Both the position numbers and the translations under genes were made by a program. The notes below the pieces were generated by a model. It was given only the letters and a program-made list of their open reading frames with translations. It was not told the origin of the DNA and made no database searches. A stretch of DNA of 15,466 nucleotides from assembly GCA_927911515.1 (NCBI GenBank), contig CAKMQH010000011.1, positions 1-15,466 on the forward strand, written 5' to 3'. How positions within the stretch are numbered: the stretch's first letter is position 1; every line of letters starts with the position of its first letter. This document shows, in pieces, positions 1-8,083 of the stretch. Origin of the DNA: an uncultured Neisseria sp. GTDB lineage: Bacteria; Pseudomonadota; Gammaproteobacteria; Burkholderiales; Neisseriaceae.

Positions 1-472
1 GCTGCCGCAGCCATTGAGCAACAGCCAAATCAGCACGCTTGCCGCGTGCGTAACGCTGCAACGCAGTCATATCGAATAACAGCCTGATTTTCAGCGAAAA
101 CGAAATATTTTTAGCACGCAATATGCCGGTCAAAATATGCAGCGGCGAAGGAAGGTTCGTACTTTGAAACTGCAAACCCTCATACATATGCCATTGCAGG
201 GGCAAACGGCAAAAAGCAGCCTCAAGGTCGGCACCGATGTGTTCTATCAGCGTCAATACGCCGCGATACGCGCCAAGCAAAATATGCTGCCCATTGTCCA
301 AAAAGCTGAATCCGTCAGCGTTTCCAGCCAAAATACGCGCCCGTCCGCCCGCCTGCCGACCGGCTTCAAACACAGTAACATCGGCACGGCGCGCCAACGA
401 CACTGCAGCAGACAAACCTGCCCAGCCTGCCCCGATGATGGCAATTTTCGGGCGAAGATGCGGAGTGTTCAT
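1..472 (-). CDS. hpnE: Squalene-associated FAD-dependent desaturase HpnE (N-terminal part, runs off left edge)
   Basis: An open frame without any stop runs from the ATG at 472 to the window edge, 157 codons. The protein starts MNTPHLRPKIAIIGAGWAGL, with a classic FAD-binding Rossmann loop (GAGWAG, about residues 15-20), followed about 20 residues on by the acidic end of the second strand (VFEAG), then GGRA and DNGQH as in amine-oxidase/phytoene-desaturase type flavoproteins. HpnE proteins remove the hydroxyl of hydroxysqualene to give squalene; carotenoid desaturases are the nearest alternative. The ATG overlaps the repaired stop of hpnD (ATGA), so the two are translationally coupled. No frameshift is seen in this part. 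The C-terminal two thirds are outside the window, so the exact substrate class stays an inference. Confidence 0.82.
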   Translation of the reverse strand, partial: MNTPHLRPKIAIIGAGWAGLSAAVSLARRADVTVFEAGRQAGGRARILAGNADGFSFLDNGQHILLGAYRGVLTLIEHIGADLEAAFCRLPLQWHMYEGLQFQSTNLPSPLHILTGILRAKNISFSLKIRLLFDMTALQRYARGKRADLAVAQWLRQ

Positions 473-1319
473 GGCTTAAATCCGAATAACCAGGTTTTCA
501 GGGCAATACGCTTTTTTGCGCGGCGAAGGAATGGCAATTTTATAAGTCAAAACGTTTTTGTGCGCCATCGCGGTCGATTTCGTTCAACAGTGCGTAATAA
601 ATCGCCGCCATCACTAACCCGACTTTTTGGGATTTTTTATCGGCGGCGGGCAACAGCGACATCGCCTCACGATAAGTCTCACGGGCGCGTGAAACTTGAA
701 AGCGCATCAGTTCGGCAAAATTATCCGTCGGCTTACACTGCATAATCACGCTTGCAGGCACGTCAAACCGCTGCATTTCCTCCATCGGAAGGTAAATCCG
801 ACCGTTGCGCGCATCCTCGCCGACATCGCGGATAATGTTCGTCAGTTGCAGCGCAAGGCCCATTTTATCGGCGTATTCCAACGTTCGGTCGTCTGAAAAT
901 CCCAAAATCCGAGCAATCAGGCAGCCGACGACGCCGGCGACGCGGTGGCAATACAGTTTCAACTCTTCAAAACTGCCGTAACGCGCCTGAACCAAATCCA
1001 TCTGCATCCCGTCGATTAAGGCTTCCAATTCATATTTCGGCAGCTTGAAGGTTTCCTTTATCTGCCGCAAAGCCTGATTAACCGGATGCTCCGGCATCAC
1101 CCCGCCGAATACCTTGTCCAAATCGCCGCGCCACCAGTTCAGCGTCGCCTGTGCCACATTCGGATCGGAACAGTCATCGACCACATCGTCCAATTCGCGG
1201 CAAAAAGCATACAAAACCGTTATCGCATCCCGCTTTTCCTGCGGTAGGAAACGGAAGCCCGACAAAAAACTGGAGCGGCTTTCTTCTGCCTTCTGACGGC
1301 AATAATCAAGTCCTTGCAC
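469..1319 (-). CDS. hpnD: Presqualene diphosphate synthase HpnD / squalene-phytoene synthase family (frameshifted near 3' end)
   Basis: Joins two prenyl diphosphates head to head, probably farnesyl diphosphate to presqualene diphosphate. Visible: first Asp-rich motif LDDVVDD (residues 43-49) and second motif NIIRDVGEDARNGRIYLP (161-178), both typical of trans-isoprenyl synthases. The start is GTG at 1319, with AGGA six bases upstream. The raw frame stops at 540 (259 residues), but there is a T run of 5 at 555-559 where 4 is expected and of 6 at 512-517 where 5 is expected. Removing both lets the protein go on through a C-terminus containing TYKIAIPSPRKKRIALKTW to a TGA at 469-471 that overlaps hpnE, giving 282 residues. 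No hpnC is seen beside it. It could instead serve carotenoid synthesis; the family call is firm, the product less so. Confidence 0.85.
886..897 (+). repeat. DNA uptake sequence inside hpnD (11 of 12 bases)
   Basis: CGGTCGTCTGAA, differing from the full form only in the first base. On the coding strand it encodes FSDDR of HpnD, a case of an uptake sequence accommodated within a gene. Confidence 0.8.
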
Positions 1320-1359
1320 GGCGTGTCCTAAAAATCTAAAAATATGGTTATGAAGGACG

Positions 1360-1389
1360 ATTTTATCGGGATTTGGGGAATTGTGGCAA
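1360..1389 (-). promoter_or_regulatory. Predicted sigma-70 promoter of hpnD-hpnE
   Basis: On the minus strand, -35 TTGCCA (1389-1384) and -10 TAAAAT (1365-1360), each 5 of 6 to consensus, are separated by 18 bases. The GTG of hpnD lies about 40 bases downstream. Predicted from sequence only. Confidence 0.55.
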
Positions 1390-1390
1390 T

Positions 1391-1402
1391 TTCAGACGAC
1401 CT
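1391..1402 (-). repeat. DNA uptake sequence AGGTCGTCTGAA
   Basis: Exact 12-base copy on the minus strand, single, just upstream of the hpnD promoter in the divergent hpnD/sel1 gap. Confidence 0.9.
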
Positions 1403-1506
1403 TTCATCCCTATATTGTTCAAATCGTCCATATTTGATTTACTTCATTTTTAAGACAAGTTAATATAGACAATCGACTCTCCTAATACCAATTATATTTT
1501 ATAGTC

Positions 1507-2366
1507 ATGAACATTACGTCTAAAACACTTATCCTAACCATCCTGCTTTCCATCTCAGGAATGCAGGCTTATGCGGCAAAACCACATTACACCCCGCGTC
1601 ACAATATCTCTCAAAACAGTGAAAACCAAGCCTTCCGATTGATTCAAGAAATGGCGAAACAGGGGGACACCCGCTCTCAGCTTGATTTAGGCACTATGTA
1701 CGCAAAAGGCATCGGCACGACGCAGGATTACGAGCAGGCTAAATACTGGTTTGAAAAAGCAGCGCACAACGACAACGCCGAAGCGCAATTCAATCTTGGA
1801 ATCATTTATTACGAAGGTCAAGGAACAGCACAAGACTATCGCCAAGCCAAATTTTGGTGGGAAAAGGCAGCCGAACAGGGCAATGCAGAAGCAGCGTTTA
1901 ATTTAGGCATCATTCACTATGCCGGTATAGGCGTTCCACAAGACTATATACAGGCAAAAACTTGGTTTCACAAAGCAGCAGACCAAGGGGAAGACAGTGC
2001 GCAATTTTACTTGGGTTTGATGTATTACTCAGGCGAAGGCGTAGGCCAAGACTATAAACTTGCCAAGTCATGGTTTGAAAAAGCCGCCAAGAAAGGCAAC
2101 GCCAAAGCGCAATATAATTTAGGCATCATGTATGCAGAGGGACAAGGCGTTACCCAAAATTATCCCAAGGCAAAATATTGGTACAAAAAGCGGCAGAACA
2201 AGGCAATGCCAACGCCCAAAACAACTTAGGCGTTTTATACGAAAACGGACAAGGGGTAACCCAAAACTTTACCCAGGCAAAATCTTGGTTTGAAAAAGCC
2301 GCCGCCCAAGGCAATACGCTTGCACAACACGCCTTGGAATACATGACGCAGCAAAATCACAACTGA
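1507..2366 (+). CDS. Secreted Sel1-repeat (TPR-like) protein, one frameshift
   Basis: The raw frame ends at 2229, but the A run at 2185-2189 has 5 bases where 6 keep the repeat in phase; with one A restored the protein continues to 2366, 286 residues. A Sec signal peptide is seen (MNITSKTLILTILLSISGM, cleavage probably after AYA at about residue 23). Six full 36-residue Sel1 repeats follow, of the pattern GNAxAQxNLGxxYxxGxGVxQDYxxAKxWFEKAAxQ, plus a partial seventh. Sel1 repeats fold as paired helices and act as protein-binding scaffolds; in Neisseria such proteins are exported, and the partner here is unknown. The start at 1507 has no strong ribosome site. The adjacent repeats are alike enough for recombination to change their number. 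Confidence 0.85.
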
Positions 2367-2440
2367 ACCCGATATTTTGCCAATACACCATTACCGATAG
2401 ATTAACCCTGTTCAATGAACAGCCATACTAGAGAAAGCTA

Positions 2441-2480
2441 AAAAATAAGGCATACGGTTACAACCATATGCCTTATTTTT
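2441..2480. terminator. Bidirectional rho-independent terminator between sel1-like and DUF4124 genes
   Basis: A perfect 14-base stem (2441-2454 with 2467-2480) around a 12-base loop, with an A run on one side and a T run on the other, so it serves both converging genes. GC content of the stem is low (AAGGCATA core). Confidence 0.85.
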
Positions 2481-2492
2481 CTTTTGATACAA

Positions 2493-2930
2493 TCAATTGC
2501 AATATTTATTAATATCGCCTTGGTATTGCTTAATCAAATCATCACGATTAGCCGTACGCGCACTTTCCGCAAACTGACGGTTTACGCGGGCAATCCGGCA
2601 ATTGTCTTCTTTATTTTGGCGGTTTGCTTCTTCAACCTTCTTATTCTGCTCCTCAACCTGCTTATTCTGCGCCAAAATTTTCTCGTTCAGCTTGGCTTGC
2701 TGTTCTGACAGCGTCCCTTCTTGGGCATTTTCCGGCTTGGCAACCGCAGGCGTCACATTACGAGTGCGAATATTCACAATATTCGAACGTTCCGGCTGCA
2801 AGCGGTTAGGGGTATCGGAGTAGCTGGTGCTGCCACTGCCGCTTTTCCATGTATAAACGTTATTTCCGGCCACTGCTCCGGCAGCATACAAAACGCCCAC
2901 CAAAAATAAGGATAAAGATGATTTTTTCAT
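2493..2930 (-). CDS. Secreted DUF4124-type protein with coiled coil
   Basis: 145 residues, intact. The signal peptide is MKKSSLSLFLVGVLYAAGAVA, with cleavage likely after AVA at about residue 21. Residues 24-40 (NVYTWKSGSGSTSYSDTP) match the short DUF4124 motif, in which an aromatic-rich strand is followed by YSDTP. Residues about 70-108 are rich in Q, K, E and N with a heptad look (KLNEKILAQNKQVEEQNKKV), so a coiled coil is likely. Two cysteines in the mature C-terminal part could form a disulfide in the periplasm. Function is not known for the family. It converges with the Sel1 gene. Confidence 0.8.
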   Translation of the reverse strand: MKKSSLSLFLVGVLYAAGAVAGNNVYTWKSGSGSTSYSDTPNRLQPERSNIVNIRTRNVTPAVAKPENAQEGTLSEQQAKLNEKILAQNKQVEEQNKKVEEANRQNKEDNCRIARVNRQFAESARTANRDDLIKQYQGDINKYCN

Positions 2931-2953
2931 ATTGTTTTCATCGTAAACGTGTT

Positions 2954-2965
2954 TTCAGACGACCC
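2954..2965 (-). repeat. DNA uptake sequence, 11 of 12 bases
   Basis: GGGTCGTCTGAA on the minus strand, between the promoter and start codon of the DUF4124 gene. Single copy, first base differs. Confidence 0.8.
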
Positions 2966-2966
2966 T

Positions 2967-2995
2967 ATTCTACTTGATTTTAAAAAATATGTCAT
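2967..2995 (-). promoter_or_regulatory. Predicted sigma-70 promoter of the DUF4124 gene
   Basis: -35 ATGACA (2995-2990) and -10 TAGAAT (2972-2967), each 5 of 6 to consensus with a 17-base spacer, about 37 bases upstream of the start codon. Predicted from sequence. Confidence 0.6.
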
Positions 2996-3060
2996 ATTAA
3001 TTCAAAAATATGCATTGCAATGGTGTCGTAAAAAAATAATCTCAAATTGCAGACAATCCG

Positions 3061-3090
3061 CTGTCAACAAATCTTAGCGGGTGTTATAAT
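3061..3090 (+). promoter_or_regulatory. Predicted extended -10 promoter of guaB
   Basis: TGTTATAAT: a perfect -10 TATAAT at 3085-3090 preceded by the extended TGn at 3082-3084. The -35 CTGTCA at 3061-3066 is 4 of 6 with an 18-base spacer. The leader to the ATG at 3127 is about 30 bases, too short for a complex riboswitch. Confidence 0.65.
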
Positions 3091-3126
3091 GCCGTGCATC
3101 TTGCACAAACTGAAAGACTGAGCATC

Positions 3127-4591
3127 ATGCGTATCGTAGAAAAAGCCTATACTTTCGACGATGTTTTGTTGGTTCCTGCACACTCAACCGTGCTGCCACG
3201 AGACGTTAAACTTCAAACCAAGCTCACCCGCGAAATCACGCTCAACCTCCCCTTACTTTCCGCCGCAATGGACACCGTTACTGAAGCACGCCTCGCCATT
3301 TCCATGGCGCAAGAAGGCGGTATCGGCATTATCCATAAAAACATGACGCCCGAAATGCAGGCGCGTGCCGTTTCCAAAGTGAAACGCCATGAGAGCGGCG
3401 TAGTGAAAGACCCTATTACGGTTGCGCCGACGACGCTTATCCGCGAAGTATTGGAAATGCGCGCGCAACGCAAACGCAAAATGTCCGGTCTGCCCGTCGT
3501 TGAAAACGGCAAAGTGGTCGGTATCGTTACCAACCGCGACCTGCGTTTTGAAAACCGTCTCGACCTGCCCGTTTCCGGCCATCATGACCCCGCGTGGAAC
3601 GCTTGGTTACCGTCCCGAAGGCACAAGTATCGACGAAGCACGCGAACTGATGCACGAACACAAAGTCGAGCGCGTTTTGGTCTTGAATGAAAAAGACGAG
3701 CTTAAAGGCTTGATTACCGTAAAAGATATTTTAAAAACCACCGAATTTCCAAATGCCAATAAAGACTCCGAAGGCCGTTTGCGCGTAGGCGCGGCAGTCG
3801 GCACAGGGGGCGACACTGAAGAGCGCGTAAAAGCCTTGGTTGGAGCAGGAGTCGATGTCATTGTCGTCGATACTGCGCACGGCCATAGCCAAGGCGTTAT
3901 CGAACGCGTGAAATGGGTGAAAGAAACCTATCCGCACATCCAAGTCATCGGCGGCAATATCGCAACCGCCAAAGCCGCTTTGGATTTGGTCGCAGCAGGA
4001 GCAGATGCCATCAAAGTCGGTATCGGACCAGGTTCGATTTGTACCACCCGTATCGTTGCGGGCGTAGGCGTGCCGCAACTGACCGCCATTCACAACGTTG
4101 CCGAAGCCCTCAAAGGCACCGGCGTTCCGCTGATTGCCGACGGCGGCATCCGCTTTTCAGGCGACATCGCCAAAGCTCTGGCAGCAGGCGCATACAGCGT
4201 CATGCTTGGCGGTATGTTTGCCGGTACAGAAGAAGCACCGGGCGAAATCGAACTCTACCAAGGTCGCTCGTACAAATCCTACCGCGGCATGGGTTCTTTG
4301 GGAGCAATGAGCCAAGGCTCCGCCGACCGCTACTTCCAAGATAAAACTGACAGCACCGACAAATACGTCCCCGAAGGTATCGAAGGCCGCGTTCCCTACA
4401 AAGGTCCGATTGTGAACATCATCCACCAACTGACCGGCGGCCTGCGTTCCAGCATGGGCTATTTGGGCTGCGCCAACATCGCAGAAATGCACGAGAAAGC
4501 GGAATTTGTGGAAATCACCTCCGCAGGCATGAGTGAATCGCACGTTCACGACGTTCAGATTACTAAAGAAGCACCAAACTATCACCGCTAA
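3127..4591 (+). CDS. guaB: Inosine-5'-monophosphate dehydrogenase (three clustered indels)
   Basis: Oxidises IMP to XMP with NAD+, the committed step of guanine nucleotide synthesis. The start is MRIVEKAYTFDDVLLVPAHS. Seen in order: N-terminal part of the barrel, CBS pair (about residues 95-205), then the active-site loop GPGSICTT with the catalytic cysteine at codon 4040-4042 (residue 305 after correction), GGIRFSGD phosphate site, and flap YRGMGSLGAM. Three indels fall within 40 bases in the CBS region: an extra G at 3577-3578, an extra G at 3596-3597, and a missing C at 3614-3616. Undoing them gives SAIMTPRERLVTVPEGTSIDE and exactly 487 residues. As read, the raw frame breaks after about 150 correct residues. 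An ATG at 3094 upstream is not the start, because the family begins at 3127. Confidence 0.95.
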
Positions 4592-4604
4592 GATCAAGTG
4601 AACA

Positions 4605-4632
4605 AAGGTCTCTGAAAGTTTCAGACGACCTT
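4605..4632 (+). terminator. Uptake-sequence inverted repeat after guaB, probable terminator
   Basis: Two head-to-head uptake sequences, AAGGTC-TCTGAAA (4605-4617) and TTTCAGACGACCTT (4619-4632, containing an exact copy at 4620-4631). The left arm lacks one G after GGTC. The pair forms a tight hairpin 14 bases after the guaB stop, the standard Neisseria terminator layout. The trailing T run is poor on the guaB strand. Confidence 0.6.
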
Positions 4633-4655
4633 AATTGCATCACATTCAAAAATTG

Positions 4656-5647
4656 TTATTCCACTTCAACCGGTTTGCCTTGCTTATCAATATAAAAGAA
4701 TTCATCCTCACTATAATCTTCGTCTTTAAATATATTCTTCATATTAACAAGTGCCACACCATTTTGGAAATTATTGAAAGTACCAAATTTGAACGGTATG
4801 ATTACTTTGCCGGTTTTATCTAAATAGCCGAATTTGCCGTTTAATTCTGCACCAATCAAACCTTCACTCAATGAACCTAGATACGTATATTTAAAAGGGA
4901 TAACTACCTTTCCCTTTTTATCGATATAACCGTATTTATCATTTTGTGAAACCCTTGCCATACCATCCTCAAAATTATAAGCACTTTTATATCGCGCAGG
5001 AATTACCCACTGATTTCTTTTATCGATATAACCCCATTTATCAAGAATCTGAACAGCAGCTACACCCTCATTAAAATAAAAAGCCTTTTCATATTTTGTT
5101 GGAATAACCATCTCACCTTTGTATTGATATAGCCATATTTATCTGTATCAGCAGTGACAACCGCAGCCAATCCTTCGCTAAATGAATCAGCTTTATCATA
5201 TTGAAATGGGATGACAACTTTGCCCTTTGTATCAATAAAACCCCATTTGCCTTTTTGTTTGGCAGGAGCAATACCTTGTACAAAATCATCAGGCAAATCC
5301 TCAAATTTCAAAGGAATCACTTCTTTACCACTAGCGTTGATGTAGCCGCATAAAAGCTGATCTGATTTTCCTACTATTTTACATACTGCTGCCAATCCTT
5401 CAGAAAAATCACGGGCAACAGCATATTTGAAAGGAACAACAACTTTCCCTTGTCGATTGACAAAACCATATAAATCAGAAGTATTCTTGTTACTCGGCTT
5501 AGTAACCATAGACAAGCCTTCTTCATTAAGGCAAGAAACCGTGCTGTAACCTTCTCTACCGGTCAATTTTGGTGCTTCGCAGGTATCAGCCAGTGCAATA
5601 GGTATATACACTGATGCAATGAAAGCGCCTAATAATATTTTCTTCAT
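4656..5647 (-). CDS. Secreted WG/KWG-repeat protein, one frameshift
   Basis: The raw frame is split at about 5118: the run of T at 5118-5120 (A on the coding strand) has 3 bases where 4 keep phase, turning YINTKGEMVIPTKYEKA into a premature end. Joined, the protein is about 330 residues. A signal peptide MKKILLGAFIASVYIPIALA comes first, then seven or eight WG repeats of about 40 residues, pattern KxGYIDKxGKVVIPFKYxxAxxFSEGLAAVxxxDK. A pair of cysteines (DTC, VSC) lies just after the signal. WG repeats are thought to form beta-propeller-like scaffolds; no enzymatic residues are visible and the function is unknown. AAGG lies about nine bases before the ATG at 5647. Confidence 0.82.
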
Positions 5648-5676
5648 ACATAAACCTTGTTAAAAATGATGCACGA

Positions 5677-5705
5677 ATTTTATAAAAATTCATAAGGCAT
5701 GTCCA
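5677..5705 (-). promoter_or_regulatory. Predicted promoter of the WG-repeat gene
   Basis: -35 TGGACA (5705-5700) and -10 TAAAAT (5682-5677), each 5 of 6 to consensus with a 17-base spacer, about 30 bases before the ATG. Predicted from sequence. Confidence 0.5.
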
Positions 5706-5735
5706 TATTCAAAACCAGCAAGATTACTGAAAATA

Positions 5736-5747
5736 TTCAGACGACCT
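5736..5747 (-). repeat. DNA uptake sequence AGGTCGTCTGAA
   Basis: Exact copy on the minus strand, twelve bases before the Correia element begins. Confidence 0.9.
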
Positions 5748-5758
5748 CTTATTCACAA

Positions 5759-5865
5759 TATAGTGGATTAAATTTAAATCAGGACAAGGTGACGAAGCCG
5801 CAGACAGTACAGATAGTACGGCAAGGCGAGATAACGTCGTACTGGTTTAAAGTTAATCTACTATA
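5759..5865. mobile_element. Correia repeat enclosed element (short, internally deleted form)
   Basis: 107 bases, bounded by terminal inverted repeats TATAGTGGATTAAATTTAAA and, on the other strand, TATAGTAGATTAACTTTAAA (3 mismatches in 20). The interior holds the recognisable Correia core (CAGGACAAGGTGACGAAGCC, then GCAGACAGTAC and a GCAAGGCGAG block). Full elements are about 155 bases; this one matches the class of about 105 bases lacking the internal segment. It is flanked by TA, the usual target. Correia elements are non-autonomous (MITE-like), can carry promoters in their ends and can be cut by RNase III when transcribed. It lies between the WG gene promoter and the 3' end of the orphan gene. 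Confidence 0.9.
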
Positions 5866-5943
5866 CAAGCACTGGTTTTATCTATAAGCCTTTAATCATC
5901 ATATTTTACCTTGCAACTATTTCTTAAAAATATAGAAAATCAT

Positions 5944-6278
5944 CTATACTTCCTTAGCCATAAAAATATTTTCCAGTGTTTTCCTAAATGCAATCATATT
6001 AATGCTTTCGTCTATATCAATTTCGATGTGTTTTTTAATTTTCAGAGATTTCTGAATATCTTTCCCAAAATCAAAAGATAAAACGTGATTAATTAAATTA
6101 TAAGCAACATCATTACTCTCAATTGAAAAGTTTTTTCATTAAACTCAAAATAGATTTTATCGTCTTCGTTTTGATTGAAGGTTAAAGTGAAGTAATGAAA
6201 ATCTCCCAAATCAAAATAGATATAAGATAAACCTTCATCATCAGGCTCATCAAACAAGATCTCTATTGGCTTCCACAT
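5944..6278 (-). CDS. Hypothetical AT-rich gene, one frameshift
   Basis: A raw frame runs from 6329 to 6093, but adding one T (A on the coding strand) to the T run at 6131-6136 opens a continuous frame down to a TAG at 5944-5946. Taking the ATG at 6278 gives about 111 residues (128 from the ATG at 6329), starting MWKPIEILFDEPDDEGLSYI and ending IAFRKTLENIFMAKEV. It has no signal peptide or membrane segment and is acidic, rich in I, F, D, E, N and K. Its base composition is clearly more AT-rich than eno or guaB. I do not recognise the family; small acidic AT-rich orphans in Neisseria are sometimes immunity proteins, but nothing here proves that. Confidence 0.5.
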
Positions 6279-6518
6279 AACTGATGTCCATATAAATTTT
6301 ATATAAATCCCTATTTTCCAGCTTATCATTTTTTTTATTTTATTCTTTATCCCTTATTCCAACCTTAACCCATCGGCATCATATCATCTCTTTCTATGTA
6401 AACTTAAATAAAAAAATTCAATTTTTTTTGAAAATCAGAACGCTCAATTAAATTCCAGCCTAAATAACTATTATGCCATCAATTAGAAACCTGACAATTG
6501 AAACAAATTTTCGTTTTT

Positions 6519-6530
6519 TTCAGACGACCT
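6519..6530 (-). repeat. DNA uptake sequence AGGTCGTCTGAA
   Basis: Exact copy on the minus strand in the eno upstream gap. Confidence 0.9.
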
Positions 6531-6721
6531 TCCAAACCAAGCCTTTACAGCAAGACCCTGCCCTAAAATCTCAAAAACTGTTAGAATACGGGGCTGTTTG
6601 AGCATATATTGCTCCCTGTTCAAACCGATGTTGACGTGAAACAAACTTACAGTCGGTTTCATAGCAGTTTTGGCGCCACCATCGGTATAATCGCCGTTGA
6701 TGTGCTTTCAGCGATACTCAC

Positions 6722-6733
6722 AGGTCGTCTGAA
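6722..6733 (+). repeat. DNA uptake sequence AGGTCGTCTGAA
   Basis: Exact copy on the plus strand, in the eno leader about 37 bases before the ribosome site. Confidence 0.9.
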
Positions 6734-6780
6734 ATGTAACAAAGCTACTTTTCTTTTTTATCCTCATTTGGAGAATATTC

Positions 6781-8067
6781 ATGAGCGCAATCGTTGATAT
6801 TTTTGCTCGCGAGATTTTAGATTCACGCGGCAACCCTACCGTAGAATGCGATGTATTGCTGGAGTCCGGCGTAATGGGCCGTGCCGCTGTACCGAGCGGT
6901 GCTTCTACTGGTCAAAAAGAAGCTTTGGAACTTCGCGACGGCGACAAATCCCGTTACTTGGGTAAAGGCGTATTGAAAGCAGTTGAACACGTCAACAACC
7001 AAATTGCCCAAGCCCTGATCGGTATCGATGCCAACGAACAATCCTACATCGACAAAATCATGATCGAGCTGGACGGCACTGAAAACAAAGGCAATTTGGG
7101 TGCGAACGCTACTTTGGCGGTTTCTATGGCTGTTGCCCGCGCCGCTGCCGAAGATTCAGGCCTGCCGCTTTACCGTTACTTGGGCGGCGCTGGTCCTATG
7201 GCTTTGCCTGTTCCGATGATGAACGTTATCAACGGTGGCGAACATGCCAATAACAGCTTGAACATTCAAGAATTTATGATTATGCCTGTCGGCGCGAAAT
7301 CTTTCCGTGAAGCCCTGCGCTGCGGTGCCGAAATTTTCCACGCGTTGAAAAAACTGTGCGACGGTAAAGGCTTCCCGACTACTGTCGGCGATGAAGGCGG
7401 TTTTGCACCTAACCTGAACAGCCACAAAGAAGCTTTGCAACTGATGGTTGAAGCAACCGAAGCCGCCGGCTACAAAGCGGGCGATGACGTATTGTTTGCT
7501 TTGGACTGCGCATCCAGCGAGTTCTACAAAGACGGCAAATACCACTTGGAAGCCGAAGGCCGTTCTTACACCAGCGCAGAATTTGCCGAATACCTCGAAG
7601 GCCTGGTTAACGAATTCCCGATTATCTCCATCGAAGATGGTATGGATGAAAACGACTGGGAAGGCTGGAAACTCCTTACCGAAAAACTCGGCAACAAAGT
7701 ACAACTGGTCGGCGATGACTTGTTCGTAACCAATCCGAAAATCCTTGCCCAAGGCATCGAAAAAGGCGTGGCAAACGCATTGCTGGTCAAAGTGAACCAA
7801 ATCGGTACTTTAAGCGAAACCTTGCAAGCGGTTGACTTGGCAAAACGCAGCCGTTACGCCAGCGTAATGAGTCATCGTTCCGGTGAAACCGAAGATAGCA
7901 CCATCGCCGACTTGGCAGTCGCTACCAACTGCATGCAAATCAAAACCGGTTCATTGAGCCGTTCCGACCGCATGGCGAAATACAACCAACTGCTACGCAT
8001 TGAGGAAGAATTGGCAGAAGCTGCCTACTACCCCGGCAAAGCCGCATTCTATCAACTGGGCAAATAA
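6781..8067 (+). CDS. eno: Enolase (phosphopyruvate hydratase)
   Basis: Interconverts 2-phosphoglycerate and phosphoenolpyruvate in glycolysis; in many bacteria it is also a surface moonlighting protein and a degradosome partner. 428 residues, the expected length, with no indel. Magnesium ligands D242 (FALDCASS), E285 (SIEDGMDEND) and D312 (VGDDLFVTN) are present, as are acid/base residues E205 (GDEGGFAPN) and K337 (LLVKVNQIGTLSE), the mobile loop PSGASTG near the N-terminus and the signature H365-R366-S367 (SHRSGETED). A good GGAG ribosome site fixes the start. ftsB follows after 16 bases, so the two are almost surely cotranscribed. Confidence 0.98.
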   Translation: MSAIVDIFAREILDSRGNPTVECDVLLESGVMGRAAVPSGASTGQKEALELRDGDKSRYLGKGVLKAVEHVNNQIAQALIGIDANEQSYIDKIMIELDGTENKGNLGANATLAVSMAVARAAAEDSGLPLYRYLGGAGPMALPVPMMNVINGGEHANNSLNIQEFMIMPVGAKSFREALRCGAEIFHALKKLCDGKGFPTTVGDEGGFAPNLNSHKEALQLMVEATEAAGYKAGDDVLFALDCASSEFYKDGKYHLEAEGRSYTSAEFAEYLEGLVNEFPIISIEDGMDENDWEGWKLLTEKLGNKVQLVGDDLFVTNPKILAQGIEKGVANALLVKVNQIGTLSETLQAVDLAKRSRYASVMSHRSGETEDSTIADLAVATNCMQIKTGSLSRSDRMAKYNQLLRIEEELAEAAYYPGKAAFYQLGK

Positions 8068-8083
8068 GAAAAGGTATTGATGT

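Larger units (their letters stand above)
6330..6780. other. 450-base gap upstream of eno: AT-rich block, two uptake sequences, candidate promoters
   Basis: 6330-6480 is very AT-rich with no frame of note. Exact uptake sequences lie at 6519-6530 (minus) and 6722-6733 (plus). Two possible eno promoters have weak -35 boxes: an extended -10 TGTTAGAAT (6579-6587) and a perfect TATAAT (6686-6691). The eno ribosome site GGAG is at 6770-6773, seven bases before ATG 6781. The 62-codon frame at 6609-6797 overlaps the eno start and looks spurious. Confidence 0.6.

Noticed and set aside
137..745. Plus-strand 202-codon frame at the left edge
   Set aside because: It is antisense to the clearly recognisable hpnE and hpnD genes and has no protein-like features.
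3094..3126. Upstream ATG for guaB
   Set aside because: It would start within a few bases of the predicted -10 box, and the family begins MRIVEKAYTFDDVL at 3127.
3422..3690. Overlapping guaB frames as programmed frameshifting
   Set aside because: Three separate indels within 40 bases, no slippery heptamer with a downstream structure, and guaB has no known recoding. Similar breaks occur in many other genes here.
7156..7800. Long minus-strand frame opposite eno
   Set aside because: Shadow of the strongly biased eno codons; no ribosome site or family resemblance. The same applies to minus frames opposite guaB and plus frames opposite adhC.
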